Shown: piece by piece, positions 1-14,134 of the stretch
Layout: every line of letters begins with the position of its first letter
Position numbering within the stretch: position 1 is the first letter of the stretch
Assembly (NCBI GenBank): GCA_964017155.1
Contig: OZ024863.1
Span: 42,402,584-42,466,583 of the forward strand
Direction of reading: 5' to 3'
Length of the DNA stretch: 64,000 bases
Source of the DNA: Oasisia sp. SBJ-2009
Lineage: Eukaryota > Annelida > Polychaeta > Sabellida > Siboglinidae
The notes under the pieces: generated by a model
Seen by the model: the letters and a program-made list of their open reading frames with translations, nothing else
The model's database searches: none
Told to the model about the DNA's origin: nothing
Translations under genes and position numbers: made by a program

Positions 1-675
1 GTAGTAGTGTTTCTGTTAATGTGTGCATATCCTGGGTAAGTATTTGTAATTTCATGGTGTCATTGTATTTGTCTTTTTTCTGTGGAACAATTGAGTTAAT
101 TCTACATTCTTTTGGAAATTGGTAGAACTAGAATTTGCTTCAAGTTGGAAAAGTGCAGACGACATTCGCGTTCGCATGAATGATGATTCATTGTCATTGA
201 CTCAATCAACTGCTGAGGTGGACTAGACTCACTAGTTAGTGAGTGTGGCTGTTAGTGAGTGTGGCTTTTAGGCAATTTGTATCACCTGACCCAAAATGTA
301 ATTTCATGTTTTACAGTTGTTGGCTCACACGAGAATATAGCCTAGGCCTAACTATCAAAACTGCAAATAATAGAACAAAAAAATAGGTCAATTGATCTTT
401 ACTAAACTCCTAAGCCAAGGCTTAGGCTTAGTTTAGACTTAAAGTAGTCTTAGACTTAGGCTTAGCAGATATATTAGATAGGTGCTGGTACATTCCCCCG
501 GTGCGACGGTGGGACCAAATGCCTTCTCTCGCACACAGATATCTCTCATTCTCGGACATCTTGTCGTTTAGACTTTAGTACAGTATCAAAAATCTGTTTT
601 AAGTTTTGATCCCAGCTCTAAGACTAATGTATTACTTCGGATCTTAGTTGAGTGTGAATTTGATCCAGTTTGCAT
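1..675. other. non-coding, no gene seen
   Basis: No exon or RNA gene is recognisable. Between about 335 and 475 the sequence is built from short CTTAGG/CCTAGGC-like words, a low-complexity pattern that recurs at 37045-37125. The short ORFs here have no recognisable domain and are probably chance. Confidence 0.5.
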
Positions 676-1068
676 ACCGATTATTAACCATTTCAGTCCT
701 ACACTACATTCCTGATCTGCTGTGACTACTAAGTACAGCATTCCCAGTGAATGTGTGGCAAAGGGTGACAGCATTCCAAGCCAAGATTTGAAGACCAAAT
801 ATGCATTTTATGAATAGGGATATTATATATTTTCAGAAAGTACGATAACCAGCGAGTAAAATTATATTATATATATTACATTGACAACTTCCTCCAGTTT
901 CATGCTGTAACTTTTATCATCACTGGTGTCCAAATATTGACCAGAAATATGCTGTCAAGGTCAGTCTCGTTGCAAAGTTTACCCAACATCGTCGTAGTTT
1001 CGAATGTCCTCATCATCCGATATGATTATCTTCGTATACTATTGGTGAGCAATAATAAACTGGGACGA
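676..1068 (+). repeat. dispersed repeat, copy 1
   Basis: This stretch aligns with 14880-15401. Shared words include CATTCCCAGTGAATG, AAATATGCATTTTATGAATA and CAGCGAGTAAAAT, followed by a CATCGTC-ATAGTTTCGAA segment and an AATAATAAACT segment near the end. Copy 2 carries about 130 extra bases before that last segment. The two copies are in the same orientation about 14 kb apart. No coding capacity or terminal inverted repeat was seen, so the class is unknown. Confidence 0.7.
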
Positions 1069-3586
1069 TGGTCAGAAATTGATAAATAAAATGTTTGTGT
1101 CGATTCCTAGCGTGCCGTAGATCGCATTCCCGTTCATATGTTCAGAATCAGCAAAGTGTGGTACCGGTAGATAACCTATGGACTGGTCTATCCAATATAT
1201 GTTAGTCATGATCAGCCAACGTTATCGTGGGTTTCCCGAGCGGCTCTCCCAATCATACTAGTGGCAAAACGTTGATGAAAGAATTATACTAATATTTTGC
1301 AAAACAACATGGCGGAAACATAATTCAATAGGTAGCATGTGAACTAGTAATTAATACGATTGCTCTATGTGGTCACTCGAACATGTGCACTCTCTCGCCG
1401 CATGTCTGGCCACTCGCCAATCAGAGGCACTCTTTCTTCGCATGTCTGGCCACTCGCCCGCTAACGTCCATAGTTTTGATTTATATTTTGTTTCCATCAC
1501 AGTATTTACTTTATGGTTGACATAATTGCCAATTAGCTGCAACTGAAAGGTGACTGCAAATTTAGATACAAGTAGTTTAGTGGACAATGATTATAAAATA
1601 GGATTGGGAAAGACTGCCACAACATGCAAAATGTAATGCTTTGCACGAAGCAATCTAAAAATAAATATCTTACAATGTTTGTGAGCTTGCCTGCCATTAC
1701 CATAAATTGGCATCACGTTTATAAGCATTGCATAACAAGCATAACACTTGAGAAGTTATGTCAAATATAACCTTTTGGAAAGCGAATGAAGGAAGGAATC
1801 CCCGAGGAAGTACGTATTAGATTGAATAATTCTAACTAAAAGTATTGACCAGGCCCAGGGAACCAGTGGCAACATTTTGTTTTAAATAACTTCACATCTT
1901 CAATGTGACAGTGAGCTGGCGTGATTCTTCCGAGGATCTTGGGACATGTGTAAGTTTTACACTGTATCATGATTCTTTTCGTGTGTTTTGAAAATGATAT
2001 ACACAGTACAGTCCAACTGTTTGCAGAGTACTGTAAACTTTTAGTTTTTATTTATGGTGTGGTGCTTCAATACATCTACTCATAAAAGTAAAGTGCTTGA
2101 GATGTTATGCCATATTTGAAGATGTATTACAAGAAAGTAGTCTGAAAATACACTAGGCTCTATCATAGACAATGGTGTCTAAATTTTTTTTTTTTGGCTC
2201 TCTTCTTCCCCAGTTAGCCGCATTGCGTGCAAAAAACTTTAAATGTTCCCCGGAAATGACTTGCCTCCTCTCACATGTCTGATGGTTGCTTAGGGGGTGG
2301 AAAGTGTTATAAACTATCGATCTGAAACAATGAACCAACTGGATTGAAACAAATGGCCCGTCAGTGGCCCAGACTGCTCCAACAGCTTAATAATTTGCCA
2401 TGCCATTGGCTCAGTGCTAATGTCAGTCAAGCACTTTAGATCAACATTGTTAAATTGCAAAATATAAACTTAGCTGGATGTGAAACCATATCTGGTCAGA
2501 AGAAAAGTTGCAACTGTTGTCCTTTCCATTTTTAAAGTTGTTTTCACACATATTTTGTTTTGATGGCTAACTATGCTTGTGTTACTAGCTACATTTTGCA
2601 ACTGCATTTAGTAAAAAAAAAATTCATTCCATCATATGAACTCACAATTGTTTTGTTTCTGAACTTTTATGGAAGCACTTTATTTAAAAAATGCAGATGA
2701 AAGGGACCGTAGGTATCCAAAAGGTCTCAAGAAAAATACTTGCTGAGTCTAAGGTATGAAGGAAAACCAATCAACTCTATATTTTGGTGGTCAGTTATTG
2801 TATAATATAGGTTTACCTTGCAACCATTTGTGTCAACCTACAAGTAGTTAGGTATGATTTTACTTATAATATTCCCGTGGAATTCTTCAGGTGGAAGCTG
2901 GACAACTTCTGGTAAGAGTGTGAATGTCACAGAGTTTTCATATGTTGTGTCGTTTAACTGAACAGTGCATTAGATCAGGTCCCTGGCAGAACACTTATTA
3001 ACAAGCAAAGCAGCTTATAATAATACGTGCTTAATTAGTTTATTGTACTGTTGCTAGTTCCCCGAGAGCCTTGCCATTGGCAGCAAATTGCCCTCGGGTA
3101 CCAGGTGGGAGGTAATCTATACACATTGTTGTTCCGCTAGAGTGCCTTGCCACTCTTGAGTCCTCACAACAGCCCTGTAATCACCAGCCTGCCTGCATTC
3201 AGCAGTCTTCTTTATAACTTGTGTTTCCTGCTCAGGTGCTATAGAGGGGCTGATTTCTGACTCGAGCCGCACTGCCAGGCCACTCGGCATTGTGTAGCCG
3301 GAGCATTCAGAGCATGACAACTGCTGGGACGGCCATGTGGAGCCGTGCATACTCGCGCTGGAAACATGCCATGGCACATGTGTCGTCGCCGCGGCCATGT
3401 TCATCGATGCCGAGACAGGGGACGGCCACCTCACAGAGCGCTCACATTCACGTGCAGGTAGTCGGGACTGTTTTATGCTAGTGTTTGATTTATGCGGCGA
3501 CTATTTGTAGAACAAAAGTTACACCAACCGTGCCCCGTTGGCTTGGCATGAATAATACATTGGCAAGGACCAATCCTTAGTTGCTG

Positions 3587-3587
<1 letters not shown>
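1069..3587. other. non-coding, no gene seen
   Basis: No recognisable gene. Bases 1391-1470 are two tandem 40-bp units sharing GCATGTCTGGCCACTCGCC. A GC-richer block at about 3240-3460 ends in CAG followed by GTAG, which could be the end of a non-coding exon, but no reading frame supports it. Confidence 0.4.

Positions 3588-3637
<50 letters not shown>
3588..3637 (+). repeat. (GT)n microsatellite
   Basis: About 25 uninterrupted GT units. Confidence 0.95.
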
Positions 3638-3638
<1 letters not shown>

Positions 3639-5422
3639 TGGTGAGATGTAGCACGTTGTGGGGTAAGTTTTTAAAATCCTCTGACCCCACTTCTGTAACT
3701 AGTTAAGAAAGTTGCACCTTGAGAATGTGCCACTTGTTTTAGTTTTGTCTGGATTATGGACACTGAAAGGTAAGCACATGTATGCTTTGTATGAGCACGA
3801 CTAATGTCAGTGTCTTGTACGTGCAACTTTAATTGCACTGGTTAGCCGAGCCATATTCATTGAAGTTAATAGAGTAGTGTGGCCTTACTTTAGTTTCAGA
3901 CAGTCATTGGTCTGTCCTGATACAGTCGTACAGTGTTGGAGACCTATACATCACGGTCGTTCCACAATGGCACCACGGTGGCACACTTATGTAATCCCGG
4001 CCATGTGCCCTCGTGAAACTGGTTCAAGTCTGTGCACGTCATGCTTGGATGACAGACTTAAATTCACAGTTACATTTGCAATTCAATCAGGTGGCCCCAT
4101 AATCTGAATAAGACGAGTGCACATGTGCACAGGTAATGCATGAATGAAACCCAGCAACTTGTTTTTCTGTTTCATATATTAGTTCAGTTAGCAAAGGTTC
4201 CACACCATAAAGTATGCACAGGGTGTTTGTAAATTTTATAACTTCTTGTTTCAGTGTGAAAAAAGTTATTGATCAACAACCATTATACAAACGTCTTCTT
4301 CTTCGCCTTTTCCCACTAGGTGGGGTCAGTGGCCCGAATTCTTGATTTCCAGAATATTCTGTCCTGGGCATCCTTCGGGGTGATCCGCAGTTCTTGCACA
4401 TCCATCCATCTCCCTCTTGGTCTCCACTTTTATACAAAAGTAATATCCTTTAATTTTGTATGTCTCATTATCTGTAGCCAGTAATTAGCTACGGTGCTCA
4501 CTGAGTACTGCTTACAACTGAAACATGACACCCATACAAAAGAAAGTCGTTTTGTATAGTATGGCTTGCTGAATCACTGATATAAAATCTCTGAAAGTCT
4601 AACAGTGGTACTGAAAAAATACCACTAAAAACAGACTATCCACGAGTGTTGGCAACAGTTTTTGAAGCTAAATGGTGATGGGGAAGTGAAAAACTGCACT
4701 ACAGAGTACAGACATGACATGGACGACTCTGTAGAAGCAGTTGTCTCTCACATGTTGCCATGTTTCGTGTTTCAGGGTTATCAGAGGGTTTGGGATCAAA
4801 TACAATCCTAAGTGCCTTAGGTACAAATGTCAAAACATAAACTGAACTAATTAAGTCAAACACAGTTTTACTTGTGATGATCAACAGTAAGACAGAGATT
4901 ATCCAGGCGTCAATTATTAACTGACTCAAAACAGTACAGAAATATGATTTTCTATTCTAAATTGTCAAGTTACCTGTGCACTTTCAGTGTTCCCCTGCTA
5001 TGTGATGAACGAGGTGAGCCACCTCATCATTTTTCTTAGCCACCTTAATTGCCCTATATTGACATTGTGTACATCATAGCTATTGGTGACTTGTGAAAGT
5101 TGTTACAGAAATTGTTCTAATTCAGTAAAATAATCATGAATAGGTTCCTACAGATTATTTACGAATAGTACTATGAACATATTTACATGCGGCTAACTTG
5201 TAAAATAGTTCGGGTGGGCAAAGCTGTTGACCCACAATGTGTCACAATGTGCCTTCGATGCACACTCAGCGCATGCTACCTCCTCACCCATCATTTTACT
5301 CAGAGAACACTGCACTTGTAATGTACTAAATATTGTTCAACTCTGGGCTGTATGCAGGATGACAATCTTGCTTAGTCATTTTTTTTGTGGAAACATATTA
5401 ATACATATTATACATACAAGCC
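3638..5422. other. non-coding with a repeat-like fragment
   Basis: Bases 4286-4432 (starting CTTCTTCTTCGCCTTTTCCC and running to a CCATCTCCCTCTTGGTCTCC segment) resemble an interspersed repeat common in marine animals and fish; this is from memory and not verified. The rest shows no gene. Confidence 0.3.
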
Positions 5423-5631
5423 AGTTGAGAAACTTCAGATGTGTTTCATTGGCTGAAATGAACTACAAACACGTATGACACCTATTTACACCTATTTTCA
5501 AGGTTTATCTATGATTTTTTTAAAGATATTGCTTCTTCACTTTTTACCTGTCCAGTGATAAATTTCTACCCGTCATCATCGGGGATTACCTGTACAAATG
5601 ACAGGTGGATGGGTCTCTGCATAAAACTGTG
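5423..5631 (+). mobile_element. hAT-type MITE, 5'-incomplete copy
   Basis: The internal segment (GAACTACAAACAC then GACACC) and the right end (GGGTCTCTGCATAAAACTGTGG) match the full copies at 10883 and 19203. The left terminal repeat is not recognisable, so the copy is truncated or very diverged. Confidence 0.65.
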
Positions 5632-8600
5632 GCTCAACAACATTTAGCTAAGTACTGAGTACTTAAGTCCAAGTATGTCAATCATTGAAGAAAAACTAGA
5701 TATAAACTCTGAGATAGCGTACTAGATTATGAAATTGATTCTCCGTTAGCACTGTTTAATGTAGTTTTATTCAGAATTCCCTCTGGCAGTAGGAACAGTA
5801 TTTTAAGAACTTCAGATACCTGCATGGACAAGGTCGGCATAGAATGATTGTACCTTGTAGATTTATTGCAATTCAGGCTATTATCCAGGATACAATTTTA
5901 CCAGTCCAAAATGTCCTGGTAGTGTGTTCGTGCATGTATGCACATAATTCAATCATGGAGTGAATAATTAAGTTTTCTTGCTCCTAAAATTCCTGCCCAT
6001 CCATTACCCCATCCACCAAAACTTTTCTTTATCCAAATTAACCTTGCCCATCAAAATGCAGGTGGAGATCGAGGTGTCTAGATCGAAGCTGCGTTGCTAT
6101 TTCTATTCAACAAACATTTATTTTTAATTATAAAATATAAGAAAGTGTTCACTAGGATAGTTCTGGACATTATATTAAAATGATTTAGGTTGATGTTATT
6201 TATTCCGCCCTGACGCAATACAACTTTCAACATTTCAGTTCCAAAAAAAAGAAATTCAAACTGAAATGCTGCATGAATATGTAAGAATGATCATTAATTT
6301 TAAACATTGAATTAATCTGTGACATTTATAACACAGCTTTCCCTCATTATGTTTTCACATGAAATGTCTGTGAACTCTGATAAGCCGAGGACGTTTATGC
6401 TGAGGGCAATCCTGATTAATGAGCTCGACATTGGTATAATTTTACCTGATGGCCTCATACAGTATTCAAGCTTGGCGCACCAGCTGGCATTTATATACCA
6501 TTTCATTGACTATATTATCGTAATTATTCGTAATTCTTATACACAATGAGTTGTCTGTTTTCAATTTAAACTCCTGAGTGGATTTGACTGCAGTTTATTT
6601 CATAAATTGCACACTGCTTCGGTTTGATTTGCAGCAGGTTTAGGATAATTGTCGCCAAGAGAAATGCAGTTGTTTTTACCAGGTCATTCTTTTTATATGC
6701 TTTGTATGCAACCGGACTGTGATTACATGAAAGCAGTGGTCTCTGTTTCTGGTTATGGCGTAGACCCTGGGTAGTGTGTAAGCGACTGTCTGTTGCAGTC
6801 TAGATGAACAATGCGTCTGTCTCGATATGCTAAAATTGTCTGATGTTCCTAGATGGTATTATGGGGTGTCTTTATATGCTCTGCTGTTCACCACAAAAGT
6901 GTTTATTGCGAGCCACTTACTGGACTATTGTGTACCTGTGCAGGTATGGACTGGTATCGCAGGTGAGCACTGAACTGCCTGAGAACAAGAATGCACCACT
7001 CAGGGACAGGTGTTCGTTTGATTGGAACATTTTCTTCAATAGGCTGCATATGAAGTAAGTGGTCACAGTTTAACTCGGGTTTTATGTAGCCCTGTTTACT
7101 ATTAGCATTGTCAGTTACTTTTAAATTTGGTAATTAATTAATTTGGTAATTCTATAATTTGCATGTTGGTACTCACTCTGTGTTTGAAATCTAGTCAGTT
7201 TTAATTTTTTTATTTATAACTATCATGACAGTTTATTTACCTTTTATGAAAAACTTGCTATGTGGTATTTGCAGTGAACGTTTTAGGTTGTGGGCTTGTG
7301 TTTATTTAATGACACTATATGCTAAATCCAATAAGTGTTGCCAGTGTGTCTCACAGTTGCTTGTTTAGCTGTTTCTACAGAACTTTTTATACACATCCTT
7401 TAAACAATTTCAGGAAGTGCTTTCAGGATTCGGGTTACTAATACCAAATTCTGACACGAGTTCAAGCACATTTCAGTCAGTGGCTCTGTCGTTGAGGATG
7501 CCTAAAACCCACTACTGTGTCTGTTTATGTAGCTCTGTGTACGACAACATAAGTATGATAAAACTCCTTTGGCATCATCCAGATACAGTTCATAAACAAC
7601 ATGTACATGTCCCTGCTGTTGTTGTTATTATTGATGGGCAAATTTTATTCTTCTCTGATCCATGACCATTCTTCGCAACAAGTAAACACCGAAGCACACT
7701 TGTTTAAGACTAACAAGGGCATCCAACAGCTCAGGATAATAAATCACCCTGTGCGTGTTTGCTTGTGATTTAGATATTACAGTCTGGTAATTACCACTGC
7801 ACCCTACAGTGCACATTGTGGGCAGATACCATTCAGTTTGAAGTGCTCCACTCCATACACATATATGGTGCAACAGAAAGCTGGGATGAATTTTTAATGC
7901 AGCTTGCAACAGTCATTAATCTTAATTTATGCACGGTATGTATTGTACAGCTTTTATAGTCCTCATGCTTGATAACAGGTACAAACATGCGCTCATTTGG
8001 ATTGTTTCTGTGCTAGTGAATAGCTCATATATATTGGTGTGGTTTAAGAAAAATATTAAATGAAAATTTTATGAACCTGCTTCAAAGATCATGCTAGTGA
8101 GCAATCTTGCTAACTCATGGTAGAATGAAAGGAAATTATTTGGTATAAAAACCTGTCTGACTTTTTATGTTCACTTGTAGAATCTGTTTACATTACTTTT
8201 ATTGATTGCCCTTTAAATGAATTGTTTGCCAAAATACTGCAAACATTATTAAGAGTGCTTTGTGTATGTAGTCTACTACTGCATTTCTCATTCTGTACAC
8301 ACACGTACCTATTGTTATCACGTGTAATCTCCTCCCATATTTGCACCATATTGCTGCCATATTTATTCATCATTAAATCGTCACCTATTCTCAATAACGA
8401 AGGTGCTGTTTGCACTAGTTTTCTGCTTGCTTTGTGCCTAAGTGAGCCGTGTTTGCCTACAGCAAGCACACCCTAAGCCCCAGTATAAATGAATTATATC
8501 AGACCATTGTGTGTTCAAATGCTGCAATTGCAATGATCTGGCCAGAGTGGAGCAGTTATGAATACAACTAGACTACAACTGTTCAATTAGCAAGACATGT

Positions 8601-10882
8601 CTGTGTGGACTTAGTTGCTGGGTAATGTTTGCCAGACTAAAAACGTCTTGGTTGTTATATCCAAGAGAACTGACGTAGCTACAAGATGGAAGGCACGTGC
8701 ACACCTATTCATGCATGAATTATTCAAATGTCTTAGGTATTAACGATTAATATCCGATGCAGGTGTATCAGGTGGCCGATAGTTCGCCTGTGATCTGTTT
8801 TAAGACATTGCTGTGTAGATTACTATAGATCTTTTTCAAGTAATTTATAATTATAATACAGATCAGAATGCACTTGACGTAAGAGGTGAAGTTCAGACCG
8901 TTTTTGATCCAGCGTGTGCCAGAGTGATTACAAAAACTGTTAGATTATTTGTATTGTACTTCCTCATAACCATTCAGTGACTTCAGTGCTTCATATTCCC
9001 AAGTTTTCATGAGTTATGGCAGCAGGATGTTCATGTCAATGTCCTGATTGGTACCGATACGTAATTTTGGTTGTAGCGATCAGTCATTGATCTCTCTGTG
9101 CACACACTAAATAGCACAATCACTGCATGAATACATTGCTGTTAAAGTCTACAGGTGACATATTAGGTGTTAGTGATTCACAATGGAACATGCATGCACA
9201 CATTTTTCGGCTGTCCATAAGCTTCTTTTACGCTTCATTTCCTTCGGATCATGATATGCAAAGAGCTGTGGAGTTGCTTTATAAGTAAGGCTCTGGTATG
9301 GAATATTAGTCAAGTGCCTTTCTTGCCTCTATAACAGACTCTGAATGTGACGGCAGCTCAGTGCTGGGAGTTGCTCTCTTGTACTCGGCTATATTCTTGG
9401 ATAGTAGCCTGATCTCTAAGCTGTGCATTTTGAGGGGGGCGCAGTGGTTGCAGTATACCACAGGTGAAGACTGGGGTGCTTCTTTATAGGCGCCCCTGCA
9501 GTTCACAAATATGTGTCTAAAGTTGTTTGACTGTATTTAGTGCTGTCACCAGAACAGGTTACAACAATATCAGATTGCTTAATCATAAATTATGTCATGA
9601 TATGAACTATTCCAATCCCAACACCTTTGGTTTCTACTTTGCCGTACAATATTCCCAAGAACGGCCCACACTGAACTTTGCATTGACACCTGCCACATGT
9701 ACCTGTATTTTTCTTTTCACTGACACGCATGCCGTGTAGTATTGAAAGAAGATAAAACCCATTGTAGCCACAAGTGGTGACGTGAAAGGACGTCCCTGTT
9801 CTTGTCAACAGTGGCAGTGACACCAGGAAGGATGTGTGTTCTTTTTATTAACACACCTTACTTCCTGGGTGGGTGAATGTGACAAATTGGAGACATCTTC
9901 AGAATGCATTTCCCAGTAGAATTTAATTGAGATGAGTGGAGGTTTGAGAAGAGTGTTTAACCACAGCGTAATTATTAGTTCCAGTAGTGCGTGAGACAAC
10001 TACCATCTTTAAATAGATGTTGTTTTAAAAATTATTTATTCAGGAGTGTAACCAAATAAATAAATACCGGCAAACAGTGTAAGGGTGAAAGGCATTATAC
10101 ACCACATTTTGTTAATACAACATGGAGGAATTCCTAGATAGGTTTTATTTAAAAATTAGAGATGTGAAATACACCAGGCCTGATGTGCCTGTTCAGTTAT
10201 ATTTGTGTGAACGTGCATGTAAATATAAAATATACATGACTTTCATAAACGAAACACAAAATTTCTGCTATAGCAGTTGGACAGAACATGTGCTAACATT
10301 TCAACTGACACTGCTAGTAAATTGCTGGGGGCATCATACAAGGATTATGTACCGTGCAATGCATTTGCTATTAGTGGACGTATTCAGACAATCTGAAGGG
10401 CTGCTTTATCATCAGATCTCATTACTGTCTCATGTTTAAAGTTGTGCAGCAAGTATACATGCCATGCAAAAACATCTCCAGTAACTTCAGTACAGTGAAT
10501 AATCGCAGCCACTGGTTCACAGTACAGGGTGCATGGGGGTACAAAAAGAAATTCAATACTGCTAGAAAACAGTAATAACATTGAGGTGGTGAACAGTAGT
10601 GTTAATATTCATCATCGGTATATATTCGATTATATGCGTGTAAGCGTTTTAGCAAGACTTCCCCAGTTGTCATGATCTGCGACACAAGAATACTTTATCA
10701 CGATAAAATAAAACGTAGTGGTTAGCGCATGAAATTACACCATTCATCCTGTTAAGCTTACACCTTTTTTGTCAGTGTTCTCCAGTGTTGACTACGGAAT
10801 CCCAATTGTAATGACCAATTATTCATTTATGGCAACACTTCTCCAGCCTTTGATTTCTAAGTAGTTTCCAATGTGTGGTGGC
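5632..10882. other. non-coding, no gene seen
   Basis: AT-rich DNA without a recognisable exon, RNA gene or element. The longest ORF is 10122-10439 on the + strand (105 codons from an ATG). It has no known domain and is flanked by repeats; I treat it as chance. Confidence 0.4.
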
Positions 10883-11184
10883 CAGGGCTTTATGAAGGAC
10901 CAAATTATTGCCAGTCACACATGTTTGGTGGACACATGGATGTTAACTGTTAAGCCAGTTTACAAACTGAATAATATGTCTGATGACCTGAAATGGACTA
11001 CAAACACAGATGCGACACCATTTACACTCACTTCTAAGTTATGACTGACAATCACAGTACCTACGGTTTTGGAACACTTGTTTTGCTCCTTCATTTTTGT
11101 AACTGTCTAACCATATTTCTACCCATCCACAATGGTTTTTACCCATCCAAATAATGGGTAGACGGGTCTCTGCATAAAGCTATG
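10883..11184 (+). mobile_element. hAT-type MITE, full copy with exact TSD
   Basis: The left end is CAGGGCTTTATG and the right end GTCTCTGCATAAAGCTATG; these ends are inverted repeats of each other. The element is flanked by an exact 8-bp duplication, GTGGTGGC (10875-10882 and 11185-11192). An 8-bp duplication and CAG-starting termini are typical of the hAT superfamily. With only about 300 bp and no ORF it is non-autonomous. Confidence 0.85.
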
Positions 11185-11730
11185 GTGGTGGCTATAAGTG
11201 GTTGACCAAAATGTGCATTTCTCCAACTTGGAATGTTGCACTATATCAACAGAAGCTATTATTGTTCATTAATTAGGTTAATATACACCTGTACATAGCT
11301 GCTTTATAATGAAATGGGAAACACATTGTTTTCTGTGTCCCCCGAAATTGTTTAAACTCGTGTCATATTTGGAGTTTCATATATATATATTTATGTGGGA
11401 CCACCCTACCAGATAATGTTGTGACTCGGAAACGTGGCTAGTTTGCTGATAAATTATATATGACACAAGTCGGAATGTATGTTTGTATAGGAGCTATTGA
11501 GTAGCCAGCTTTTATGTAGAACTAGATTCAATAACTATGACATGTACAAAGAAATCAACTACTTGTACATATAATACAGCAGGTGTTTATATATATATTT
11601 AGAGGCTGTGCGTGCGTGTGTGCATGCGCGCATGCGCGCATATGTGTGTAATGTATCCCTTCTTTTGTGCCAATGCAATTGTTAACTTTTTCACAACTGT
11701 TGCTTACTCCGGTCTGCTAAGATTGATTGT
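11185..11730. other. spacer before first miR-92 hairpin
   Basis: Contains short TA runs (about 11380 and 11590) and a TGTGCATGCGCGCATGCGCG stretch at about 11619. No gene seen. It could belong to the miR-92 primary transcript. Confidence 0.4.
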
Positions 11731-11815
11731 ATCTGGTGCGAAGGTTGGGACTGGGGCCAATATTGTGTCTTCCACTAGTATTGCACTTGTCCCGGCCTTT
11801 GCAACAGGGACAGAT
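11731..11815 (+). ncRNA. mir-92: miR-92 precursor, copy 1
   Basis: The 3' arm 11779-11800 contains TATTGCACTTGTCCCGGCCT, the conserved 20-nt body of animal miR-92 (the seed ATTGCAC is nt 2-8), followed by TT. The 5' arm at about 11740-11762 (AAGGTTGGGACTGGGGCCAA) pairs with it through Watson-Crick and G-U pairs. The loop is about 16 nt (11763-11778), and an outer ATCTG/CAGAT pair extends the stem. A 3p-arm mature product, arm length and loop size are all as expected for miR-92. This copy is the closest of the four to vertebrate miR-92a. It would act post-transcriptionally on mRNAs carrying GTGCAAT sites. Confidence 0.93.
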
Positions 11816-14134
11816 AGTTTTTGGTGACAACCACAGATCTGCTCATCTAAAGATCTCGTGGTTACATGCGTTTCATATGCTTTCCTGTTTGAATTTGTTA
11901 TTTTAGTCTGTGTTATGGTGGCAGGGTAACAAGACTAGTGTAGTTGGAATGTGCACTTCTCATTCCTGCTGATCCTCAGTTGTGTGTGCACAAGTAAATG
12001 TCTAGATTCATTTACTAGACTGCAGCAACAGTTCCATATTTACTCTTGAATGCGAAAAAGAAATGTCTCCTTAAATGCAGCAAACACAGTGAAAGTATGA
12101 GCGTAATTAACCAGAATGACCAATCATCTCATTAACTTACCTGTGCTTGCAGTGGGAGTCTAAAAATAGACACTGTTTAACTAATTAGGATACGTAGGCT
12201 GGGTTCACGTTAATTAGCAACAATGGGGCGATATCAGGTAAAAGATGAATGGAATGATGGCCTTTATTCTCTCAGATCCGTCTCAATCAGACTTCATACA
12301 GTTGTGATCATGTGAATGTTTTTAATGTCCTTATATGCAATGCAAACAAGAAATTCATGGGCACATAATCTTCGCAGAGAGTTCTGCGATTGTCATTTGA
12401 GAATGTCAGTTTTAGTGATGTAATAAATCCCGTCTGAGTGTTTTGTTCTCTGGCAGTGCATGTCGCATAGAGGCTGTGGAATAAAAAGCCTAATTCAAGG
12501 CACACCTCGTGTGTGATGGCATGAAATCTGGCTAAGCTGTTGGACGGCGAGGGTGGCTCCGTAATCACAGCCAGCTGACTGGCTGCAAACAATGCCGGTC
12601 ACGGTATTGTCGACGGCGTTATTTTATTAGTGAACATCTGGCCGAGTCTTGTCAATGGAAAAACGGCATGAAGTTGGCCAGGCCGTGCCATGGATGAGTC
12701 ACCCTACGAGCACACACTCACACATGTGACGTTACTGCACTGTGTGCGTTGACATGGTCGGCTCGCAGCCGGCTATAGAAATGGGTGAATGGCAGGTGAA
12801 TGAGGGTGGGTTTCCCGCCAAATCTGGACCACCAAGTGCTAATTAACCTGACATCTGTGAGCAGTGGCGGAGGTGGGGTTTTCGCCGCCACGCATGAGAC
12901 AAAGAGAGTGCTGGTTGATTGTTGGGGAGTTGAGCAGTCATTGAGCAGCTGACGCCTGGTAGTGAGTGTGTGCTCGTGTCTCCGTCCTACAGTGTCCCCC
13001 AGCACAGGTATGCTGTCACTGCCGCTGCTGCCTCGGCCTCGGCGGTGACGCAGTGGCCTGCCACACCGTACACACTGGATATGAACGAGTGGAAGTCTAC
13101 GGCTTGTGTGCTCCGGCAATACAGATCAACATAATGGGGATTGGGCACCAAGGTAACAGCACCGTTGACTGCGTCGTGGAGTGGAGTGGCATGGCGAAGT
13201 GTGGCAAACCACATTAGAAGTCTTCTGGTGGTGGGTGGACACAGGTAACGCTGTCACGCACGTCACCCACTAGGACGTCACCAGGTAGGTAGTGAGAGGT
13301 GGTTCTAATCACATACTGAAACTTTGTGTCATACTTACCAAGTTGGATCCATTTGTTGGTGGGGTGTGATTTCAGAAAGTTTCTGTGCGGTTTGTTTGAT
13401 AGAAATGGTCGGGTGAGTGTGGTTGGCTTGCAGTGTGTCGTGCTGGGTCAAACGATAAAGTTACAGTTTTGAATCGCGTGTCAATGCCCTACCCAGTTTT
13501 AAATTGTCAAGATATGACACACCGTATAATTGTCACCACTCGTGCATGTGTAGTATATTTTGGGTACCATTGTTTCGTTTTCCTTTGAAAGGGCTAGCTG
13601 GCATCTAGTGAACATATTTGTGTGTCACGGCTCATGTTTAAATATGAACTTTAAGATAGTTTTCTTAGTTGGAAGGTATATTTAGCATGTGACACATATA
13701 CATGCATAGGCTTAAAATGGCATGGAAACACGAGACACTGAATGGTGTAGTCAGTTGTAACTTATATAGACTTGAGCTGAAAAGATTGTGTTCAGTAGGA
13801 AATTCAGCTTTGTATGTAAAATATATAGAAAACATTTTCAATGTTGGGTTTGCAAGTGGACATGATTATGAAAAGTTGTACCGGATAGCGCCATATATTA
13901 TGGAGCCAGGGCTCAGGTTTTATTGCAGAATTTGGACCCCTAACCCACCAGATCCATATTGAATGTACCTGATGTCCATTTTCCACGAGGTCAATATTCC
14001 ACATGACACCGGCAGTTTTTCACAGTTGTTAGCCGGGCTAAAAAATGGACGGTCTTGGGCCTTCAGACTGGCAGCAATTTTAAGCACTGCAAGCAGCTCC
14101 CCAGTGCCAGTCTAGCTACATGGTCAAATTAAAG
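11816..14134. other. non-coding between miR-92 copies 1 and 2
   Basis: No protein gene is recognised. About 12540-13300 is richer in GC and CpG than its surroundings and has several CAGGTA-type donor-like sites (about 13005, 13240, 13280). It might be an exon or promoter of a non-coding transcript; that is inference only. Confidence 0.35.

Noticed and set aside
10122..10439. 105-codon ORF starting in a fair context
   Set aside because: No recognisable domain, no flanking splice evidence and composition like its surroundings.
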